From the NCBI RefSeq assembly GCF_032854445.1, contig NC_088307.1:5516001-5580000 (forward strand): DNA of 64,000 bases, given 5' to 3'. Under the pieces are notes generated by a model that saw only the letters and a program-made list of their open reading frames with translations, ran no database searches and was not told the DNA's origin. The stretch is from Liolophura sinensis (lineage: Eukaryota > Mollusca > Polyplacophora > Chitonida > Chitonidae). The position numbers were made by a program, and so were the translations under genes. This document shows positions 1-13,600 of this stretch, in pieces (position 1 is the first letter of the stretch; the number at the start of each line of letters is the position of its first letter).

Positions 1-608
1 AAGAAGTTATCTCCCCTGAGTGCGCACAAAGCTTATTTGTTTTATTTCCGCTTGGAATCTTTTCTGTATGGCTTTGATCGCAAAGATGCATATCTCATAT
101 CTCAGTCAGAACTTCTATTAAACTGTTGGCATTCATTTTCTGACAATAAATCTTGACTGATATCACATAAAATTATTTCATGGGCGAGTTAAGATAACAA
201 ACTCTGCCTTTCTCAGAAGTATCCTACACATGAAACCAACCCTAAGACGTCATCCATCAAGTCAACTGGCTTTTGTTGTTCTGTCAACACCTCTTACAAC
301 ATGGACGTTATGTATTGTCATATTTTCTATCTTGGCCCACTCTGTGATCAATAATACTTAACATAGAAATGGAGGTACCAACGAGTGGAAATAATTGTCC
401 ATCACCCGTTAACTGATACACACCTTAGATCAAAACTCCAACACAGCCAGTCAGAACCAGGTTTGAAGTGATGAATTTTTTACTGGATGTAAAAGTCATC
501 CTCTCGATGACCTGACCAGATTCATTTACTCCGACTGTATTAAGCTGAATCAGCTTTTACACTGCCCCAGTCCTGGTATGACACATGTCCACCTATCTTA
601 GCAACTAG
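1..608. other. Intergenic, nothing recognised
   Basis: AT-rich sequence with no open frame, RNA gene or repeat that I can support. It lies downstream of the FIRRM stop codon. Confidence 0.5.
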
Positions 609-875
609 GGACCTCCGTGGCTTAGTTGGTTAGCGCGCTAGCACAGCATAATTACCCAGAAGCTTCTCACCAATGCTGTCGCTGTGAGTTCAAGTTCAGC
701 TCATGCTGCCTTCCTCTCCGGCCGTACGTTGGAAGGTCTTCCAGTAACCTGCGGATGGTCGTGGGTTTCCCCAGCCTATGCCCAGTTTCCTCCTACCATA
801 ATGCTGACCGCCGTCGTATAAGTGAAATATTCTTGAGACGACATAAAACACCAATCAAATAAATAATAAATAAAT
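609..875 (+). mobile_element. tRNA-derived SINE, near full length
   Basis: A tRNA-like head carries an A box (TGGCTTAGTTGGTTAGCGCG) and a B box (GAGTTCAAGTTCAGC). A conserved body (GTCGTATAAGTGAAATATTC) and a 3' tail of AAATAAATAAAT follow. More than 20 copies of the family lie in the window. A-box mutations in most copies suggest they are inactive. Confidence 0.9.
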
Positions 876-1454
876 CTTAGCAGCTTGCGAGGCACATGTT
901 CCTGACAAGCCTCTTTTCCAAAAGTCCAAGAATCTCCGGCCAAAGCTAAACACACCTGTGTGTGACCAAGGTCTTTTTAGCAGGTAACATCATCAACCAA
1001 CGCCAGGACCGTTATCAAATGAGTACGTCATATCTCTCATTAAAGGTTACAGAAAATCTCTTATTAAATTTTCACTGCTTCAACTGTGGCATATCTATCT
1101 CAGGAGGATTTCTTGCGTATCTAATTAAAAAATAATGTTCCCGCTTTGGGAGTCTAGTGGCAGTTTTATAGGCAATAAGGTGGTCGACGTTAAATTTTTT
1201 TAACCTTGTCATGTAAAAAACTTTCACACCCACATGACGTAACGTTGGAAGATCCCAGGAAATGTATTCTAAATAGCATGTGACCTGCAATGTCATGCAC
1301 ACCAGACAAAACCCTTACTTCTAAACAAAAGGTTTGACTGTATCCCAACACACTGTAATTTTAATTTACGGCAATATATACATAAAACTGAGTACATTGG
1401 AAGTTTTTTTTGTTTACAAACTGTTTGGTTAAAACTATTCAAACTGCATCTGTC

Positions 1455-1619
1455 TCAGTCATGCTCATGTTGGTTTGACACAGCTTCTGACAAGTCCTTT
1501 GATGCTTTTCGCAGCTGATTAAGTATCCCATGAGGCACCTGTTCCACACGAAGGAGCTCCACCCAACGCTGAATGCATCCATGAGTATCTTCAAGCAGCT
1601 TCGCACAGTCAGCCTCCAA
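1455..1619 (-). CDS. FIRRM: FIRRM exon 25 (C-terminus and stop)
   Basis: 54 codons from LEADCAKLLEDTHGCIQ to SNQHEHD, then TGA. Acceptor TCGCAG; phase agrees with exon 24. WVELLRVEQVPHGILNQL looks helical, as the vertebrate tail does. I saw no clear poly(A) signal just downstream. Confidence 0.82.
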   Translation of the reverse strand: MEADCAKLLEDTHGCIQRWVELLRVEQVPHGILNQLRKASKDLSEAVSNQHEHD

Positions 1620-4600
1620 CTGCGAGAAAATACAATAAACATGCTATTATGAGTTTATGACTTATCTTTGAGTGAGCAAGTGAGTGCTTGGGGTTTAACG
1701 TCGTAATTAACAATTTTTCAGTCACAAGACGACGAAGGAATCCTTAAAAGTGCATGTAATGTGCCTCCTTGTTGCAGGACAGATTTCCACCAATCTTTTA
1801 CATGTATCTAGTGCTGCTTCACTGAGACAACTTACCGAAGGCAAGCAAGCAGCCAGCTTGAGCCATTATACTGATATCTGTCAACCAGTCTTTGCACTAT
1901 CCCCTACATGCTGAACACCAAGCGAGGAAGTTACAACTTCCTCTTTTAAGGCGTTACGTGTGACTCGAGCCAGAATTGACCCTGGATCTACCACTCTGAC
2001 TTATCTTTGATGTAGTCTGATTGGATAGCTGATTAGTGGTGTAACAACTTTTCACTTATATGACAGCTGTCAGGTCTATATGTTCAAGGGGCCTCTGTAG
2101 CCAAGGGGATTAGCATGCCAGAGCTGTGAGTTCAAGTCCAGCTCATGGTTGCTTCCTCTCCAGCTCCATGTGGGAAGGTCTACCAGCAACTTGGGGATAG
2201 TCAGTTTTGAACAGTTACCTCCCACCATAATGCTGGCCACAGTTGTGTAATGAAATATTTCTCAGTACAATATAAAACACCAATTAAATAAATAAATGAA
2301 CAAATCTGTATGTGGAGGAAACCAGGGTGCCTGCAGGAAACCAGAGACCAACCTCCTGATGGTGCTGGTTTCGTGTCTTACACGTGTCTACTCTACACTT
2401 CATGGTTTTGTCATTTTTATCACCTTTAAGCCAAATCCAGATCATTTTTGTATAAAAAAAGGAATAAAATCTCTCGCCTAAATCCACTATTGTGACTCTT
2501 GGTGCCAACAACTCAACAAGGACAAATAATGATTCTATTTAAGTTGCCACATCGCCACGACAACCGTTTGGCCAAAATACTGCTGGTGTGGCATAAAACC
2601 CCAGTCCTTAACTCAGTCAACATCTTCATGCAAAAATCTGTCAACAAGTAGTTACCTGTTCAGAGGAAAGGTCTAGTTTTAACTTTTTGGCAGCAGGCTG
2701 AAATCAGATGGAGAGAGAAAACGAGATTCAGCAATGCTTGATTACCATAACTGATTCTGATGTAATGCTTGATTACCATAACTGATTCTGATGTAATGCT
2801 TGATTGCCATAACTGATTCTGATGTAATGCCTGAAACACAATAACTGATTCTGATGTAATGCTTGATTACTATAACTTATTCTGATGTAATGCTTGATTG
2901 CCATAACTGATTCTGATGTAATGCTTGATTGCCATAACTGATTCTGATGTAATGCTTGATTACCATAACTAATTCTGATACCATGATATCAATAAACACA
3001 ATAATGGTCAGAAATATTACATCCATCAGACTTGGTTTTCACCTGCAATAATACATTCATGCCTTCCATGCTTGCTTCTCAACACCGCAGCTATATAAAT
3101 GTAACGTTCAAAGCACACTGTAAAATGTTGGGTATCTGTGTTCTTTCTGTTTTGGTCATAAATTACAGTTCACTGTTTTTCCCATATAACAAACTCCCAT
3201 GTACCTTACTTGTGCTTTGTTAAGATGTGCTGGAGATGAACAACATGGAAACAGAAGCAGATTAATCTGTTTTGTTCCAGTGAAAAATGACGACAGCATT
3301 TTGTTTTGTCAAATTTAAAAAAAGTTAAAAATGTATTTTTTTTCTCTTTTGAACAAATGGTAACATCAGAATACCTCATCCATTTTAGCGTCGCTGCCAT
3401 CAACTAAGATGTCACCATGTGTTGATGATTGGCCCAACTTCTCCTCTGAGGCATTCATCGCTGTGGTGTAAGTTGTAATACGCTCCTCTGGGGCCATCTG
3501 TTTGAATTTCTCCAGTTCTGTCTTCAGAGATTTTAGTAACTCCAGCTTTCTTTCTGACTCCATCTCAAGCAAACCAATCTGTTAATGAATTAGATATATA
3601 AAATAAACTTGACAAATCTAGGAAAAAACATATATTAGGATCCCAGACCAAGGGTTGTAGGTGCTGACATAGTCAGGCATGATTGCACAATAACATAAAT
3701 ATCAACAATAATTCACCTTTGCATTGATTTCCTTTTCATGTATAAATCCAAGCAGAATATGCATTTTTATACCAAAATGGCACAAATATTTCGTATTTTA
3801 ATGAAGATTCACTCTTTTTTTTTCACCTCATCAGGTGTCTTCATGATGCTCGCCAACGCCATATAAGTAAAATATTCTTGAGTACGGCACAAAACACCAA
3901 TGACACAAATAAATAAATCACCTCGTATCTGACAAACTTTGCCAGGTGAGACGTTATATTCAACCATGTAAACTGGCTGCACAATGACTAATAGTCCAAA
4001 GTGTACCATCATATGTGTTTTATTTATTTCTTTATCGGATATGTATTTTACACCGAACTCAAGAATATTTCACTCATACAACGACAACCAGAATTACTGG
4101 GAAACCCACAATCATCCACTGGTTGCCTATCATAATTGACTTACCGGGTGAGTACTTGTATTTCTTTTTTTGTTTTATTCTTTATTTTTTTATTCTTTCT
4201 GCATTAAGTTACACTTTATGCACATTCTAGGTAAAGATTCTAATTAATTGTTTTTCATACTTCAATTCTCAATCGATTTAATGAGCTTACACCTCTAACC
4301 TGGTAAAGATGTCTGGATAGTTTGTCCTGGAGCCTGGGGTCTGACTGTAGACATTCTGGCACAGAGATTTCGTGGATACTTTCCTGTGAGAATGAGGAAT
4401 ACGCCTGGCAGGCAGAGTGCTGAACCAAACAATGTGCGTCTGCGAGCAGGACGCTGAACAGGCGGGAGACACAGCACAAGATGGCAGTTTGCTGCAAAAT
4501 ACACATACAGTACAATTATTTGTGGATGACCTGGAAGGACATGTATAATGGCAAATGTTTAAAGCAGTGGACAAGGCTGATTAACTGATCATTGTTTTAT

Positions 4601-7600
4601 AACATACTCCAAAAATTATTCAAGAAATATTGATTGATCAACTGTGGTTTCACTACATACTAAAAATTTGTCCCTTATACAATGACAGTCATGCTAATGG
4701 GTTGACAAACCTGATGTACAATGTGTAAACCATTGGTCTCTCACCAAATGTGATGTACAGATATTTATTATTTATATAAAGGCAAATAATCAGGATTTCC
4801 CTCACTGATAAAAGTGATCTCACTGGCCTCCGTCAGACATCACTTTCGTTATTATACACTTAGACGCCAGGACACAAGTTTAGTCAACCTTCCTACGGCA
4901 AGCAACAAGACAAGACGTCATATAATGCGTCACGTGCGACGTCACGCTAAATATACAAATCTATGAATCCTGAAAACATTGCTTAAACTTGTTCCAATAC
5001 ACAAAATCATGGTACTGTCAAAATATAAATAATAAATAGAACATTGCACAGTGAAGGCTGAACATCATAAATAGTTTTCTTGTGAAAGGTGGAAACCCAC
5101 TCGATGCTTCCCTTCTTGTGAGTTATTCTTTTCACTTCTGACTCGAAACGCAATATTAGTGGACAACAAGTGGTGTTTACTGAGTGGTCTTATGAGTGTT
5201 ATCCACTCGTTATCATCCTGAGTAAGCCATTCACAACAGTGTGGAATAAAAGAGGTATTTACATCAATATCTGATTTAATATCACTTAATATGTAATGAC
5301 TCTGTCACCTTTAATTTATCTCCCCCCTCTCACACACTGTAAATCATATACGTGGGATGGTCTATCAACGACCTGCCGATGGTCATGGGTTCCCCCAGGC
5401 TCTGCTGGGATTCCTCCCACCACAATGCTGGACACTGTCGTATAAGTGAAATATTCTTGAGTACTGTGTGAAACACAAATCAAATACGTAAATAAAAAAA
5501 ATAAATAAACCAATCACATAAAAACGAATGATAAGGGCATACCTCAGCAACAGGGGGCAGTTTCACTTTACCAGCCTGTTGTAAGAACTGGCAAATAGAC
5601 AGCTTCAGTTCTAAGGGGCATTTTTCCTGCAACAATTTACCGCTCATTTCAACTGCCTACAAGGAAAGAAAAATCAAATTTAATGTTGGTAAGGGATAGT
5701 AGTTTGGAAATTTATTAAAGTACATTATGAGTATTTTCATTTCATAAAACTATCATAATTCCTTACATTCATGCATTCACAGCTGCTAAATTTACACTAA
5801 ATGTTTCGCTCTTTTTTCTTGAAACTTTCTCCTCATATACGGAACATTTTCAATTACATTCTTTCTTTAATCAAAATTAATTTCACTCAAAAGTGAGGTG
5901 GTTAGCATGCTAGTAAGGCGCAATAACCCAGGACCCTCTCCCCAACACGGTCGCTGTGAGTTCAAGTCCAGCTCATGATGGCTTCCTATACAGTCGTATG
6001 TGGGAAGGTCTGGCAGCAACCTGCGGATGGATTTAGTTCCCACGGGCTGGCTAACATCGTATAAGCGAAATACTCTTGAGTACGGCGTAAAACACCAATA
6101 AAATAAATCAAAATAAATAATTTCATGTTGAATGAAAACAGAACTATGCTATTTCTCACAATTTGCAGCACCCAACAAATAGCATCATGAGAATGAGGCA
6201 TTTGAAACAGGTGTCTGATTTTCATTTGATTTGTCAAAATCGAAAAGCTTGGCTTAATGTCACAAGCACTGTTAGTATATTTACCTGGTGAAATACATGA
6301 GATGGGAGATATTTGATCACATAACTTCCGAGTTCCAAAGAGAGGTTGACCAACTTGTGACAAATCACTGAGGCTCTACAATGGGGGTCTCGCAGATCGG
6401 GGAGACAGCTCCATAGGGAGCAGTATTGATGCATGAATGACTGTGTGAGTGAAGAGTCCAAACCCCCCTGCACCCCAGCCTCATGTTTGAATATATTGCA
6501 TGTAACTTCCAACGCCGAATTCTGCAACGGAATAAAAAAGAGAACCTTGTCTTGAATAACATCACAACAAGGCATACAGATTACAACTGCAGGTTTCCAA
6601 GTCTGCAATGTTTTGTTTATTTATTTATTTACTTGAATGGTGTTTTATGCCATGCTCAAGAATATTTCATTTATATGACGGTGGGCAGCATGGCGATAGG
6701 AAACCTGAAATAGTCCCCTGGGAATCCCTCCATGTGGTGTTTTGATGTAAATACGCATGAACAACATTGTCTTTGCTTAAACGGAACTTTGGCATTACAT
6801 AATTATTCCTAACATTACTCTGCTATGGCTAGGACTGTTAAATATTCACAGCAAAGTTACCTTCATAATCAATATTTTGTTCACAATTAAACTATCAGAT
6901 TCAAAGTAAGAAAACCCACATTTTGGCGTGTCAGTAACACATACATCTATTTTATCACATAATTTTACCAAGGTTTTAAGATCTGAAAACTTTCTCTCAG
7001 ATCTCCCATTCCAGTCAGTAAGATATCTGGTGCATTTTGGTAGAAGATCATTCAGGATGCGTGTCTGTAAGGGGACTGGAAAGTCAGATAAAGGGAGGCC
7101 ACTCCACACATATAAACTCTCTTCTGGGAATATGTCCAGCAGCTTCTCCTGGTAAATAAACAGTGTAATGTACACTGCAACAATCAACAGATCAACACTG
7201 TTGTATCATGGGCACTAAAGGGAAGGAACTCCAAATACATTAAAATTTACTTCCACTAGTGGTACAAAAAATACTGATTAATGCACAGGGTAACATGGAT
7301 TGTTAAGGTGGGTTTGGTTTGGTTTAAACCAGAAAAGGTCATGGAGGTCATAGAAAAAGTGGTTTAAATTACAGTATAATGATTATTTGGAAGGCCTGTT
7401 GACCAAATATCCAGGTTGACCTGTACATTAGTTGCCTGACTGAAGCAGTGGGTAAGAAGTCCAGAGTGATCTTATCCAATTTTCAGCACTGGAATCTGAA
7501 CGAGACCCACAAAGTGTGAATAAAGGAAACAATATTTCTGTTAGAAAGATGAAGCACAAGATAAATTCTGTTTTCCTATTTTCAAAAGCCTTTGATGAAA

Positions 7601-10600
7601 TTAATTTCCATGTAAATCCTCTTAATTCTTATGACAAAAATTCTTCACAAAATACCAGCCTTCAACAGTAAAGTTATCCCTTAACATAACTAAATCTGTA
7701 CCACAAAGGATGCTCTTTCACAACATCTTGTGAATCATTTTATTCTTTGTGACTTTTCTCGTACATCACACTACGATAAATCAACCAATAAATGAAGCAG
7801 AAGGCGAAAAAGATAAGATAAATATACACTGTGAAACTTTGTGAAAATGGCGTGAAATCCGGCAGTTTTCCTGTACCTGGTGTTCTGGTGCCATGAACTT
7901 TGTGAGTCTGCCCAGTAGCCTTAGCACAGCCCGGTACTCTATGGCCTGGGTGGGTGGGGCCAACTTCAGCATCTCACCAAGCAATGTTACGTGGGAGAGG
8001 CACAGATCTGCACTACCATACCTAAACGAACAGATGAAACGTGCAAAGTAATGGGGCCATAGACCACATACTGTGTAATGGGGTCGTATTCCACAGAAAA
8101 TGTAACAGGCTCATACTCCACATGCAATGTAACAGGGTCATATTTCATGTAAAATGTAACAGGCTCACATTCCATGCGCAGTGTAACAGGGTCATATTTC
8201 ACATACAATGTAACAGGGTCATATTTCATATAAAATGTAACAGGCTCATATTCCATGCGCAGTGTAACAGGGTCATATTTCACTTACAATGTAACAGGGT
8301 CATATTCTACACACAATGTAACAGGATCATATTTCACTTACAATGTAACAAGGTCGTATTCTACACACAATGTAACAGGGTCATATTCCACATAAAATGT
8401 AACAGGATCATATTCTATGCGCAGTGTAACAGGGTCATATTTCACATACAATGTAACAGGGTCATATTTCACATACAATGTAACAGGGTCGTATTCCACA
8501 CACAATGTAACAGGATCATATTTCACTTACAATGTAACAGGGTCGTATTCCACATACAATGTAACAGGGTTGTATTCCACATGCAATGTAATAGGGTCAT
8601 ATTCCACATACAACGTAACAGGGTCATATTCCACATACAATGTAACAGGGTCATATTCCACATACAATGTAACAGGGTCATATTCCACATACAATGCAAC
8701 AGGATCTAAGAAATAACAGCTGATTTCTGAAGTCAAACATACCTGGCCACAAAACACCAGACGTCCGTAGCCATTTGATTGCACAGTGGATCAGAGTGAA
8801 GAACATGACGCAGCAGGCTGGACTCCTGAAATGAAAGTGAAAGTAATTTAAGCCGTCAAAATCCAGGGCAGATCCTGAAATACTTGTTGGCAGTGTACAT
8901 CTGACTTACTTTACATGTACTCATGTAATTGGGTTTTTACCCTGCTCTCATGCATATTTCACTTGTATTAATACTAGGGTCAGGTGTGTTTATGTGTGGA
9001 GATGTGTCAAAATGAAAGACTTCCAGCCCTACAGGGCTCGAAAATGTAGCCTCTTTGGTGTAGGGTAACATGTACTGCAAATCTTAACCTTTTTACCCTT
9101 TACAGCATCTGTTACAGTGGAATTTATGCATTCAATTATTATCAAAATGATGCTAAAATGATTTGTTTGTTTCACTAATGATGCAACTTCATAAAACTGT
9201 GCAAATTATTTCTCTACGCCACATAGTTCTCTCAGTATGTTTCAAAATATTGGTGCAGCGGCAAAAAAAAAGGGTTGAAGAATTAGGCCAGCTACAACAT
9301 TAATACTTACCACAACAGGAAACTGTTTGACCGAGACACTGCCCACATAACCACACAGTCTGGTGCACACATGCTCATAGAGACTCACAAACCTCAAATC
9401 CAAAATAGATAATACAGGAAACACAGCAAACTATATGTACTTGTAAGTGTGTAGGCTAATATTACACCTGATGCATACAAGTAAATCTTGTCATCTGCCA
9501 TCCATAATCACACTCATACACATTGTCAAGATACACACTGGAACCAGTTATCTTATTTCCTTAAATTTGCTAGCTTGATTAATATGTATATTTGATTCAT
9601 TGTTCTTGAAGAGTACATGCACTGAAAAGTTCAGTTGAATGATTGATCTGGGCAGAGGATTCACGTGTATCTTTTAGTGTCATATGATTTTAAATACTTG
9701 AATACTTAAATATCTTGCTGGAAAAAATATCAAAACTCACTCAATCTAAGAGTGCAAATCTCTGAACCAGCATGCACAAATTCCCTCAATTCAACTTTAA
9801 TTTTATGACTACCTCTTTTGTGAATGATTCCTTGTGCTACATTTTCTGTCTTACCTCTGAGCTTTTCCGCTGCACATAACACCTGGAAGACTTCCTCCTA
9901 ACAGGAGTTCTGTATGACCTGTAGTGGATATGAACACACGACCTTATAAAGCCTCTGATTTAATAAATCTGTGACCAACAGATAAAACTTCAGAGTTATC
10001 TCAGAGCTCATTCTTTCTTATTTAGAATTGCAGTCTACCTTTGCAAAACTCATGCATGAAGTAAGCCGGTTTTTTCGAAATTCCAAACATTGAGGGGCTA
10101 AAAAATACATCTGTACAAATTTCATCAAATCAGACAATATTTGGAGCAATTTTTACATGGAAACCAAAGCCGAACATAGCCAGACAGGCCCAAATTAATA
10201 TCCCTAGCTTTTGCTGATATATGAGATAACAAAAACTGTACATACACCTTTCGCAGGCTGTGAAGATAGCATCAATGATTCCTTGTCGTGGTTCATCACC
10301 GGAGTACTGTGACGGTGTCAACCACTTCTCCTGGACATCATCTACATGGTGGGCAGGAAAACATTTATGTAACTGTGGCTTAACTTTGTACTCTCGAATA
10401 TATCACTTATACAATGGTGGCCGGGTTAATGGGCAGAGAAAATGCCGGAGGATCCAGAGTAAACCTCAAGCTAATGACACGAGCAATGGACTTTAACTTT
10501 CTCAAATGTGACAAACATAACATAGCCAGCTCAAGGTCTAGGTCATATTGATGGAAGGCAAGCAATCTCCAACAAATGACTTTCTTCATTGAAGATTATT

Positions 10601-13600
10601 TCCACAGAGGTACTGAAGACTGATACGGGGGGAGTGAGGATGGGGACCTTGGTCTGAGGACTACCTATAGGGAAAATAAATAGCCTACTTCATGGTGTTG
10701 ATACAGTGCATGGTGTGACCCAGAACAAAGGTTAATAAAATTAAAGGCAACAAACAAGATACTTAGTTGTAGTTTATACTTAAAAGTTTCAGAATTAATA
10801 TATGTACAATTAATATGTACAAAGTTTTTATGTTATCCCCTCAGAGACTGCTTCAATATTGATTTATTTCCTCTAATGATTGTACACACAACAGCGTTAC
10901 CTGAGAGTTGAGGTAACAGACTCAGACTTGTTATCTGGAGTAACAGTGTTGAGCCAGGGCTGTGTCAGGAGCCCCATCTGAAAAGTGTGAAACAAGAGTT
11001 ACCTCCCTTGCTACGACATGCCAATCGCCAGTTAAATATCCCACGTCACATCCTTGTCTATGCCATATAACTAGTGGAATCATGGCCATACTGGCACTTC
11101 TGTCACGATTGTAATGACGTTTACAGGTTAAAAATCATTTTTATTTTGCTGCCAGGAGTCCATTAGCTCACCAATAGTTCACCTTTAGTGCACACTTAGT
11201 CAGGGGGTGTCATAATTCCTGTTCATTTTTCTGAAAACTTCTGAAATTCCCAGTCCTTTAAAAAAATTTAACAAATGAGAAAAGATCACTTACTGAAGGT
11301 ATCATTAGAAATACAAGAGTACTTCTATTATTCTATGAACATTATACTATGTATAAACAATATCCATCTTACTAGCTGACCATATGCCACCCAACTAAGC
11401 TAGTAGCCACACATCAGATAGCTTGTTGTAGCATGTGACACACAATATAAAACTAAAATGTACACCTTGTTAGACAAGACAGTTTACTTTAGACACATCA
11501 ACAACAATGAGTTTATCTACGTAACAAATGTCTTAAACATTAAGAGCCTTCCTGCTTTACTTTTAAAATTTCTGACACTCAAACTACAATCTCGAGAAGA
11601 CCAGTGAAAGTACTGAATTAAGGCCGAAATTAATGGTTTCGGGTATTTAGCCCCTACGCTCTATCAAGCTGGATGACTAGTTTGTTGACTGCTGGCATGT
11701 ACATTCGTCGATAAGGCAGTAAGGCTGGATACCTGAAGTCACTCATAGGTGCCTCAGTGTTGAAAATTCAATCTATATTGGTGTATTCCCTGATTATGGT
11801 AGCAGCTGCTTTCCTTCTTTGTCAGGACACTCACCTGTCTCGTCACCAGTCAGACAGGTGATAAACCTGCTGCATTCCAGCAGGTGTGACATGATGGTTT
11901 CTGTAGCATTCAGCAGGTGACGGTGGATCTCCTCCTGGAGGCCTTTCTGTAAACTAGGGGCAGATAAACTTGGAGGTTGCATCCTACAAATGTAAACGTA
12001 CAAGTCAAACTATGAGTGAGACAGATTACGACCTAAATCATAAGGATAAAGATTTGATTGAAAAAAAAAAAAACTTTAATGCAGAAAAGCACTCGCACCA
12101 TGACTTAATAAAAAAAACTCTGATTTGAAAATGGTTGCAGTTCACAGTCATGGAAATTGTCAGGGTTTCCATCCGAAGGAAAACGACAGGGTTAAACCAG
12201 GTAGAAAAGGAAAGAAACATCTTCCTCTTTATAGCATGAGAGACATCATAAACTATTCAAATTCCTACACCACCTACAAAAAACTTCTATACTATGGCAA
12301 AATCTGTATTTTAGTGTTTGTTCCTCACTACAATCCTTCTACAATTTTTTTGTCTAACAAGATAACTTACCTGTGTAACTGTAACAACAGTATGTAGATT
12401 GGTCGTTCACAGTCGGCCAGGTAACCCTCATACTCCTTCACCAGCATCACCAAAACCTTCATCTGGAAACCGAGGATTTTGAGGGACTTCATGAAAGCTT
12501 TCTCATCTCCCTGTGAGGTAGACACCTGTTAATAGGAAACATCAAGTCAGCTAAATGAAACACTGATCACTGGATTTTGTGTGAAAATTACAGTATACTG
12601 TCTGTGCTTGCCATGAACGGTGATAGAAAAATTGATCAGGAGCTGAAAAAATACATTCAGTTACATATATTTTAACACAGATCTTTTACTTCTTCAAAAC
12701 TGGTTTTGCTTAGCATCAAATCTACATGTGAACAGGTGTGTTTGTTTTTATTCTCCACGTATTCAATTACAGGGTCATAACACACCAGTAAATTTTCTTA
12801 ACTGGAGAGCTACAGGAAACAGGTAGCCATGCCCACTCTGTATCCCTGCCCACCTGAAAATGACTCACCTGTCCACAAGATAAAACTGCATGAAGCTATG
12901 CTTAACAGTTAGGTATATCCCCTCTGTATCTCTACACATTCCTAAATATGTCACCTGTCCAAAATGATCTACCTGAGGAGCCATGATAAACAGGTAGGTA
13001 TACACCCAAGTAAATGCCTCACCTGTCCAAACTGATCTACCTGAGGAGCCAAGGTAAACAGGTAGGTATATCCCCTCTGTATCTCTGCACACAGGTAAAT
13101 GCCTAACCTGTCCAAACTGATCTACCTGAGGAGCCAAGGTAAACAGCTAGGTAAAATCCCCTCTGTATGTCTACACCCATGTAAATGCCTCACCTGTTCA
13201 AACCGATCTACCTGAGGAGCCAAGGTAAACAGGTAGGTATATTCCCTCTGTATGTCTACACCCATGTAAATGCCTCACCTGTCCAAACTGATCTACCTGA
13301 GGAGCCAAGGTAAACAGGTAGGTATATCCCTTTGTATCTCTGCGCACAGGTAAATCACCATTCCAGCCAGGTCCAACCTTTCTCTCAGAAGGACTTTATG
13401 CTGTGTCACATACCTGTTAGTCATAAGAAATAAATAAACCTTCACATTGATGAGTTCTATGCGTCTAATATTCATGTTAATGTTAATTCAAATTAGAGCC
13501 TCAAAGATCAACATCAGTTCCAAGGCCTTTACATTTTAAAACCCCTCCTGATCTCTTATCTCCGGCTATAAAAGGGTAAGGTTGAAAATAATTTGGAGGG

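Noticed and set aside
609-690. Functional tRNA gene
   Set aside because: The A and B boxes belong to a tRNA-derived SINE head; no complete cloverleaf or discriminator end was seen.
626-862. 78-codon plus-strand frame and similar frames at 22030, 37231, 47545 and 57353
   Set aside because: They lie inside SINE copies and read the same SINE body.
2733-2980. CRISPR-like array of 31-bp repeats
   Set aside because: Units are contiguous with no spacers, and the surrounding genes are animal genes with introns.
8041-8709. 222-codon plus-strand open frame
   Set aside because: It is entirely the 27-bp satellite read in one frame; the opposite strand is also open, and flanking FIRRM exons show it is intronic.
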